Positions 57,583 through 64,000 of a stretch of DNA of 64,000 nucleotides are shown here, piece by piece. The translations under genes were made by a program, and so were the position numbers. Location: the NCBI GenBank assembly GCA_027943335.1, contig BSBK01001536.1:1-64000 (forward strand), given 5' to 3'. How positions within the stretch are numbered: position 1 is the first letter of the stretch; each line of letters starts with the position of its first letter. Source of the stretch: Chamaecyparis obtusa. Lineage: Eukaryota; Streptophyta; Pinopsida; Cupressales; Cupressaceae. The notes under the pieces are model-generated. The model was not told where the DNA came from, searched no databases, and saw nothing but the letters and a program-made list of their open reading frames with translations.

Positions 57583-58362
57583 GAATCTGCAATTGTTTTT
57601 TAATACAAAATATATGTAAATTTAGAAATTTGTACAGAATATTTCATCAAATGTAAAGTTTTATAAATACAGAATATAGAAAATCTAAATTTAAAAATTT
57701 ATATAAATTTTATATAGTAAAGTAAAGAATATATATTAAGAAATAGATCCAAAATGTAAAGTTTTCTAAATACAAAAACTTTACTGTATAAAAACTATTA
57801 AACTTTAATGTAAATGTAAACTTTACAATTGTATATATATATATAATGCAATTATAAACTTTACTGTAGAAAGTTATAAGAAAGTTATAAATCTTTACTT
57901 CATACAGAAGTATATACAAAATGTAAAGTTTTATAAATTTTATACATTGATATATAAAGAAATATATACAATAAATTTTTACATACAGTATATTTTTCGT
58001 ACTGTATATTTTATGATTTATCATTTTTAAGATAATAAATATACAGCAAATATATACAATATGACAATATACACTTGCAATATTAAAATATACAACTGAA
58101 AATATTCAGTAAAATTTTACTATATAAAATTTTATACATAGAAATAGACAGTTAGATAGTTAAATAAATACTTGGCTCTGTTGGCGACACTCTGCTACCT
58201 GGCTATATGAGACAAAATAACCTCTCATGTTGATCTGCGGATGGAGATGTTGAAGCGCCACACCAGAACTAGTGCAAAAACGAACCCGACCAAACAAAAG
58301 TATGCAACTTGCCACCAATGAATCTGATCATGGAAACTTTGCCACAACAAACAAATGAAATT
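57583..58362. other. AT-rich upstream region of the hAT gene and flank
   Basis: 57600-58160 is very AT-rich and repeats the word TGTAAAGTTTTATAAAT at 57654, 57756 (variant) and 57932. 58170-58362 is mixed sequence without a gene. Simple hydrophobic frames here are translations of AT-rich DNA. Confidence 0.4.
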
Positions 58363-59295
58363 TTTTAAAGTTTTGATCAGATTCAAGTAATAGGTATTTT
58401 TTAATTTTAACAATGATATAGTTCTTCAATCAATTCACTCTATGATAATATTGTTGATGAGATATATATATCAATACATATTTAATATCGATATCTTCTA
58501 ATCTCAAAGTTTGATATTGAAATAATCTCTATATTAATATCAATCTTGTATTGATATTCTGATATTAATATCGACTCTTTATATATGATATCTGATATCG
58601 ATATCTTTATTTATTATCAATCTAATATTAATATTGATCTAATTATACTATCGATCTGATATAATATCGAACTGTATATTATTGATCTAATATTAATATC
58701 GATCTGTATGCTGTCGATGATACTTGCTCTGCACTTAATATGTTTTTTGTACTTTACAAGCATCCATGATCACTTCATATGTATAAGTATTTGGGAGACA
58801 TGTCTCCGTAGAGGCATGCCTCTACATGGAACATGTTCCACGTAGAGACATGTCTCTACATGAGACATGTTCTCATATCGCATGAGTTCGGCCTCTTAAC
58901 AGTGCTGTTTTACATTGATAATACTCAACGATTATTAGTAATTGCAATCGGTAGTTTGCTGTGCTATATATATAATCAACATTGATAATCATTATCGATA
59001 TTAGCATGATTTATATTATTTAAACATTATCTTGAATATATTTAATAGTATATATAAATATATATTATTAAATATATATATGATCATATATATATATTTA
59101 ATAGTATATATAAATATATATTAAATATAATCATTTATAATTATGCTCAATTAATTATGGTTATTATAATCAAAGCAAATAACCAGATCAATATACTTGT
59201 AAAGAATAGATGTCAAATGCTCAAGGCTGATAGGCCACTTATGCATTTGATTTCATTGATTAGAATAATTTGACTGAAGCTACATATCATTAACA
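58363..59295 (-). repeat. 3' LTR of E3
   Basis: 933 bases. The left end reads TTTTAAAG where the other LTR has TGTTAAAG, so the terminal dinucleotide has decayed. It holds repeated AATATTAATATCGATCT-type words (58540-58720), five CATG palindromes (58794-58876) and an AT palindrome with direct repeats (59036-59140). Confidence 0.88.
58794..58876. promoter_or_regulatory. Five back-to-back CATG-centred palindromes
   Basis: GGAGACATGTCTCC (58794-58807), GTAGAGGCATGCCTCTAC (58808-58825), TGGAACATGTTCCA (58827-58840) and GTAGAGACATGTCTCTAC (58842-58859) are perfect; ATGAGACATGTTCTCAT (58860-58876) has one base missing. Centres are 16-18 bases apart. A protein-binding array in the LTR is an inference. 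Confidence 0.8.
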
Positions 59296-59304
59296 TTCCC
59301 TCTT
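59296..59304 (-). other. Polypurine tract of E3
   Basis: AAGAGGGAA on the - strand adjoins the 3' LTR. Confidence 0.8.
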
Positions 59305-59897
59305 AGCTAGGGAGGATTAATTCTATCCCAAAAACACAATAGATTCCATTTATTGTGTAGAAGAAAGATATCACCTCACCGTGATATCTGGAGTGATGGC
59401 ATGTCCATGAATATCAAGTCATATGATATTCACCATGACTCCGAAAATTATATTCACCCTATGGTATGTGCACTAGCATCACATCACATGATACCTACCA
59501 TAAGGATATTAGATCATGGCATTTCCATGGATATTAAGTCACATTATATCCACCATGAATATCTCAGTAGTATCATTATGGTTTATCCATTTATACCAAG
59601 TCTCATGATATCCACCATAATGTATTAAGAGATATTAACTATCATGACTTGTCCACGGATATCAAGTCTCATGATATCCGTCATAATAATGGAGTCAATT
59701 ATTGTAAAGTTGTCACCTTACAATATCAATCTAATGCAAGTGTTCATCATTGAAAAGTCGTCACCTTTCAAAGATGTTCACATGGGTCCATACAGTCATG
59801 GAGTCACACACATGACAATAAAAGAGTTTATGCATTAAACATCTTTAGAAATATTAGTACAATGAATTAAATAATTGAGACTCAATCTCAAATTAAG
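59305..59897 (-). repeat. E3 3' spacer with a hairpin-bearing tandem repeat
   Basis: No gene. Five units of about 62 bases start near 59394, 59458, 59514, 59578 and 59643. The unit carries a dyad such as GGATATC-AAGTCTCAT-GATATCC (unit 5) or GAATATC-AAGTCATAT-GATATTC (unit 1). A second short repeat, AAAGTYGTCACCTT, occurs at about 59727 and 59755. Frames on the + strand here are repeat translations. Confidence 0.75.
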
Positions 59898-60400
59898 TTA
59901 CATTTTCAACCATACCAAGTTTAGCTCGAAAGTGTTCAACCTTTGTCTTGGAGAGAGGCTTGGTGAGAATGTTTGCTGTCTATTCATTGTACTCACATAT
60001 TTCAACTGAGTCACATTCCTGTCTACCATGTCTCTAACATAGTGATAAAGAATCTCTATATGCTTTGATCTGTCATGAAACAGTGGATTCATTGAAAGCT
60101 TTATAGAACTCTGGTTATTACAATGGATGATAGAAGGATCCAAAGGTTGACCAAACAATCCTACAAGAAGTTTTCTAAGCCATACTGCTTCTCTAGCTCC
60201 CATGGAGGCTGCAATGTACTCAGCTTCTGTGGAACTCTATGCAACTGAGGATTGTTTCCTACTAATGCAAGAGATCATAGATGTTCCTAAACTGAAGCAA
60301 CACCCTGATGTGATCTTCCTATCGACCACACTTCTAGCCCAATCTGAATCAGCGTATCCATGTAGATCTAGGTCTACATTATTGTATTTAAGACCATAAC
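59898..60400 (-). pseudogene. E3 RNase H domain
   Basis: STEAEYIAAS at about 60240-60205 and HCNNQSSIKL show the RNase H core; the second reads CNN where CDN is usual, so a catalytic Asp has changed. A TAG lies just before SSTEAEY. The C-terminal part HIEILYHYVRDMV is typical of copia. Confidence 0.88.
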
Positions 60401-61668
60401 CAATAGTGCCATGCAAGTATCGTAGATGTACTTTGCTGGAACCAGATGTATATGCTTTGGTTCATACATAAATTGACTAAGTGCATTTACTGCATAACAA
60501 ATGTTTGGTCTAGTGTTGACCAAATACATTAAGGACCCAATTATCTGCATGTATAGAGTGGGATTTGCAAATTCTGAGTCTGCTGCTGCTTCCTTTAACT
60601 TGTGCAAGTTTGTTTCCATGGGTGTAGCGATGGGTTTATACTCCATCATTCCAAACCTTTTCAAAATGCCAATAGTGTACTTTCCTTGATTTAAAGTGAT
60701 ACCATCATCTCGCTACCATACTTCTAAACCGAGGAAATAATGTAAGGGACCCAGATCTTTCATGTCAAACTCTGATGCTAGATCTTGCTTACATTTGGTA
60801 ATTAGGTGATCTTCTCTTGTAATCAATAAGTCATCAACATATAGGATAAGAATCAACATTTCACCATTAATTACCTTGAAGTATAGATTTGGATTTGCAT
60901 CATTCTTGGAGAAGTTCAAGCCCAAGAGGTATTGATCTATCCTTTCATACCAAGCTCGATGAGCCTGTTTAAGCCCATATAGTGCTTACTTTAATCTGCA
61001 AACATGTGATTCGTTTCCATGTATGACAAATCCTTCAGGTTGCTCCAGGTATACTTCTATTATTTCATTCAGGAAGGCATTCTTTACATCCATTTGGTGA
61101 ATCTTCCATCCTTTAGATGCAGCAAAGGCAATTACAGCCTTGACAGAAGTATATCTAGCAATTGGAGAAAATGTTTCTTCATAATCAATCCCTTCCTTTT
61201 GAGAGAAACCTTTGGCAATGAATCTTGCTTTGTATTTTTCCATATTGCCATTGCAACATGCTTGATTTTAAAGATCCATTTTGATGAAACCACTGATTTC
61301 CCCTTTGGCCTGGGCACAATGTCCCAAACATCATTCCTAACAATAGATTGGTACTCTTCTGTCATAGCATCTTTCCAAACTTGAAGTTTGATGGCTTCCT
61401 CAACATTGTAAGGTTCTAATTTGATGATCTCACTCATCAAGACAACATAACTGGAGTATCTGTGAGGTCTTTTGCTTTCCTTGAAGGTTCCTTTTGGTGC
61501 TGCAAACTTTTCAGCTTCTTGAATCATTTTCCTTGCCCAAAGTGGTCTCTTCAGATTTACATTAGTGTTTCTAGGTTCATTAGCAGGATCCATGGATTCA
61601 CTTTGATCTTCATTTTCCATTATTTCATGAGTCTCTCTTTGAATCTCAGGAGCATGATCCTCTTCCAT
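60401..61668 (-). pseudogene. E3 reverse transcriptase, several frameshifts
   Basis: WDIVPRPKGKSVVSSKWIFKIK marks the start (about 61330-61265). KARFIAKGFSQKEGIDYEET and QMDVKNAFLN continue at 61243-60986. The catalytic ILYVDDLLITREDH is at about 60845-60800 in the frame 60925-60713. KRFGMMEYKPIATPM with NTRPNICYAV is in 60664-60374. Each part lies in a different frame or follows a stop. Confidence 0.92.
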
Positions 61669-61763
61669 ATTTTGAGGAGGCTCTTGATCTTCTGTCTCAT
61701 GAATTCTTTTGGATCTTTTGAAAGCAACATCTTCCTCAAAGATAACATCCGTGCTAAGTTCAA

Positions 61764-62750
61764 TTAATCTCTGTCCAGGTATGTAGATCCTATAGGCTTG
61801 AGATGTTTCACTATAGCTTGAGATGTTTCACTATAGCCTACAAAGATTCCCTTTCTGCCCGAGGGTTCAAACTTAGATCTCTTTTCTTTAGGTACATGAA
61901 TGTAAACTGGACATCCAAAGATTCTCAAGTGACTTATGTCAGGTTTAATCCCAGTGAATGCTTCTTTAGGGGTTTTGTTATCTAGAAGGGAGTGAGGACA
62001 TCTATTCTGGATGTAGACAGCAGTCCTAGAGGCTTCGGCCCAAAAAGAAGTTTCTAGGTTTTGATCATACATCATAGCTTTAGCAGCTTCAACAATAGTC
62101 CTATTCTTTCTTTTAGCAGCCCCATTTTGTTGAGGGTTATATGGAACTGTAAACTCCCTCTTAATCCCAGCATTAATACAAAATGTTTTGAAGTTTTCTG
62201 AAATATATTCCCCCCCATTATCCATCCTTAGGATTTTGATTATTTTCCCAGACATATTTTCTACTAGAGATTTGAATTCCTTAAACCTATTAAGGATTTC
62301 TTCAGACTCTTTACATTTTAAAAAATATATCCATGTTTTCCTAGAGTAATCATCTATAAAGATAACATAATACAAGAATCCCCCTAAAGAGGTTACAGTA
62401 ATGGGTCCACATAAATTAGAATGAATAAGTTCTAGTACATTTTTGGATTTACTATCACTATTGTGAAAAGTGCCTTTAGTGTTCTTTCCCAAAGCACACC
62501 CTTTGCATGTTCCTTCATGTTTTTGTTTAAGCTTAGGTATGCCTATCACCATTTTCTCTATTGAGGGTAGAGCACGAAAATGGAGATGCCCTAATCTTTT
62601 GTGCCAAATCTCACATGTATTTGTTGACTCATGTATTAGGGCTTGAGAAGGAGAAGTACAAAGTTTATATAGGCATCCATTTCTCACTCCTATAGTGTGA
62701 GCCTTATTGATGTTTGAGTTCTTAGGCCATGCTAGGACTTTACCCTCCAT
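61764..62750 (-). pseudogene. E3 integrase region with two of three catalytic acids lost
   Basis: The zinc-binding domain is intact (EIWHKRLGHLHF, CKGCALGK). The core reads IHSNLCGP at the first site (Asp to Asn), RMDNGGEY at the second (Asp kept) and NGAAKRKNRTI at the third (Glu to Lys). Both losses are G-to-A within CTG. The C-terminal part runs to RKGIFVGYSETS, where an exact 20-base tandem duplication (61796-61835) throws the frame off. Confidence 0.93.
61796..61835. repeat. Exact 20-bp tandem duplication in the E3 integrase
   Basis: GCTTGAGATGTTTCACTATA occurs twice in direct succession. Twenty is not a multiple of three, so it causes the frame break after GYSETS. Confidence 0.97.
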
Positions 62751-62793
62751 AAGGTGATTATATATCCTTTGTCTTCAAGCGCTGAAATGGAGA

Positions 62794-63135
62794 CTAGGTT
62801 TCTTTTGATTCATGGTACAAATAATACGTTTGCAAGTTGAAGAGAGATGATGATTTTAGATTTATGGTGCATGTTGCATTTCCTTTCACAAGATAGTTTG
62901 AGTCGTCCCCAATAGTCACTTCCTCATCTGAATTTTCCACTAAACTATCTTGACGTTCTCTGAATCTTGTGATGTGACGTGATGTCCCAGTCTTAATCAC
63001 CCAGGTGTTAAGGCTAGTTGATGCTTGATTTGATAAGGCTGAATAAAATAAAAGTTCCTTAGAATCATTTTCCAAGCTTGCCTTACCAACTTCAGCAATT
63101 GAGGCTTGTGGTTTTGGCCTATCCGGACACTTCAT
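62794..63135 (-). pseudogene. E3 protease region
   Basis: It starts with the tail of the zinc knuckle (CDKYGHYAMKC, about 63160-63125). The protease active site, normally D(S/T)G, reads VIKTGTSRH, so the catalytic Asp is replaced by Lys. The stop at 62794 separates it from integrase. Confidence 0.85.
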
Positions 63136-63167
63136 AGCATAGTGTCCATACTTGTCACATTTGAATG

Positions 63168-63886
63168 CTACACCTTAGACATGTCCCTTCTTTTCTTAGA
63201 TGAGCATTTACCATTTGCATCTCTGTCCTTTCTTTTGGAGTTCCTCTTCTTACCCTTCCTGTGAGAATGAGAGTTTAGTACATGGATGTCTTCATTCATG
63301 GAACTTTGACCAATCCCCCTTGTGATTAGTCTAGATTCTTCTTGAATACAATCGGTCTTTAATTGATCAAACTTGGGGAGTTTCGAACGAGCACTTATTC
63401 CTTGAATAAATGCTTCCCATGATATTGGGAGTCCATTTAGAGCCAACATTGTTAACTCCTTGCTATCGATTAGATGACCAATGGTGGAAAGCTGGTCCCT
63501 TAACTCTATGATCCTCATAAAATATGATGTAATTGATTCTCCTTTATTCATCTTTACATGATGAAGCTTTTGCTTAAGTGATAGAGCCCTGCTCGTGTTG
63601 TTTATCCCATACATGTTTTTTAAAGTTGAAAACATTTTGTATGCTTTATCCAATTTGGAGATAATTGGAACTATATGATCTTTAACTGCATCCACCAATA
63701 GCTTCATGGCCTTGTTGTTGTTCTTTATCCATTGGCGTATTTCGCTATCTTCATTTGGTACAGCCATTTCCTATTCTACAAGTGCTTCTAATTCATGCTC
63801 TCTTAAGGTGAGCATAATTCTGAATTTCCACGAGACAAAGTTGAAGCTCCTTCAAGACGATCCTCGAATCTAACACCATTTGCCAT
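63168..63886 (-). pseudogene. E3 gag, frameshifted
   Basis: The likely start is the ATG ending at 63886 (MANGVRFEDRLEG). One frame change near 63835 and a TAG near 63770 precede the long frame 63767-63168. That frame has the UBN2-type gag core (LKNMYGINNTSRALSLKQKL, YFMRIIELRDQL, ALNGLPISWEAF) and a basic tail (RKGKKRNSKRKDR). It ends at a stop directly before the zinc knuckle, whose first Cys appears lost. Confidence 0.9.
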
Positions 63887-63961
63887 TCGAAGAAAGAATA
63901 TGTATTTCTAAAAATCAAATGATAGTTTAGACAGCCTTTTACTAGCTCTTCCTTAGACTGG

Positions 63962-63972
63962 CTCTGATACCA
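63962..63972 (-). other. Primer binding site of E3 (initiator Met-tRNA)
   Basis: TGGTATCAGAG on the - strand, directly adjacent to the LTR that begins at 63973. Confidence 0.95.
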
Positions 63973-64000
63973 TGTTAAAGTTTTGATCAGATTCAAGTAA
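63973..64000 (-). repeat. Edge of the 5' LTR of E3, cut by the window
   Basis: 28 bases beginning TGTTAAAGTTTTGATCAG, matching 58363-58390. Confidence 0.93.

Larger units (their letters stand above)
58363..64000 (-). mobile_element. Ty1/copia LTR retrotransposon E3, cut by the window end
   Basis: On the - strand: the last 28 bases of the 5' LTR (63973-64000), Met-tRNA primer site, gag, protease, integrase, RT, RNase H, a repeat-rich 3' spacer, PPT and the 3' LTR (58363-59295). The shared LTR end is TTAAAGTTTTGATCAGATTC. Each domain is recognisable, but stops and frameshifts break every junction. A target duplication cannot be tested because the right LTR is truncated here. Confidence 0.93.

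Noticed and set aside
58794..58876. Match of the CATG palindromes to the animal p53 half-site pattern
   Set aside because: Plants have no p53; the match follows from any purine-CATG-pyrimidine palindrome.

Overview
This window is repeat-dominated nuclear DNA from a seed plant. The AT-rich background, the density of old nested and solo LTR elements and the near absence of genes suggest a very large genome such as a conifer, but that is an inference; the sequence holds no taxonomic marker I could identify. I found no rRNA, tRNA, CRISPR or bacterial-type operon.

Layout. (1) 1-16470: two diverged 1.4-kb direct repeats (1095-2455 and 14446-15834) look like the LTRs of an old coding-free element. 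Two younger elements sit inside it: a degenerate Ty1/copia element on + (3265-10962, TSD GGTTA) and a very young 1.86-kb non-autonomous LTR element on - (11258-13118, LTRs identical by eye, TSD ATCAT). (2) 16471-43130: an undescribed-looking AT-rich repeat complex built of short modules in both orientations. It is interrupted by an 8.1-kb insertion (20343-28457, TSD TGGAT) and by a solo copia LTR (30492-38898, TSD AGAAT), which was itself split by a copia element on - (31063-37957, TSD TTGAA). (3) 43131-48156: the only island that resembles a host gene, with a probable first exon (43793-44143) of an OTS/ULP1c-d-like SUMO protease. Its putative intron carries a hAT-type non-autonomous element (45871-47374) with a second hAT-type MITE nested in it (46035-46384). 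(4) 48162-52190: a 5'-truncated gag-only copia relative on -, interrupted by another copy of the first hAT family (50561-51327). (5) 52520-57582: a decayed hAT transposase gene on -, split by a solo copia LTR (53628-55125) and by a hAT-type MITE (55604-56775). (6) 58363-64000: a copia element on -, running off the window end.

The exact target-site duplications give an insertion order at most loci. All three copia elements keep recognisable gag, protease, integrase, reverse transcriptase and RNase H, but all are broken. In two of them, integrase catalytic acids were lost through G-to-A changes at CAG/CTG sites.

The most unusual signal is structural. The LTRs of several related copia families carry a chain of short hairpins. 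The stems differ from hairpin to hairpin yet stay complementary, while the loop stays close to CTAACA, and the chain lies just upstream of a TATA-like box. Other candidates are a GC-rich four-way-junction fold (26374-26560), five back-to-back CATG palindromes (58794-58876) and a five-copy hairpin repeat with compensatory changes (59394-59690). Every identity or fold statement here is by eye; no alignment or folding program was run.
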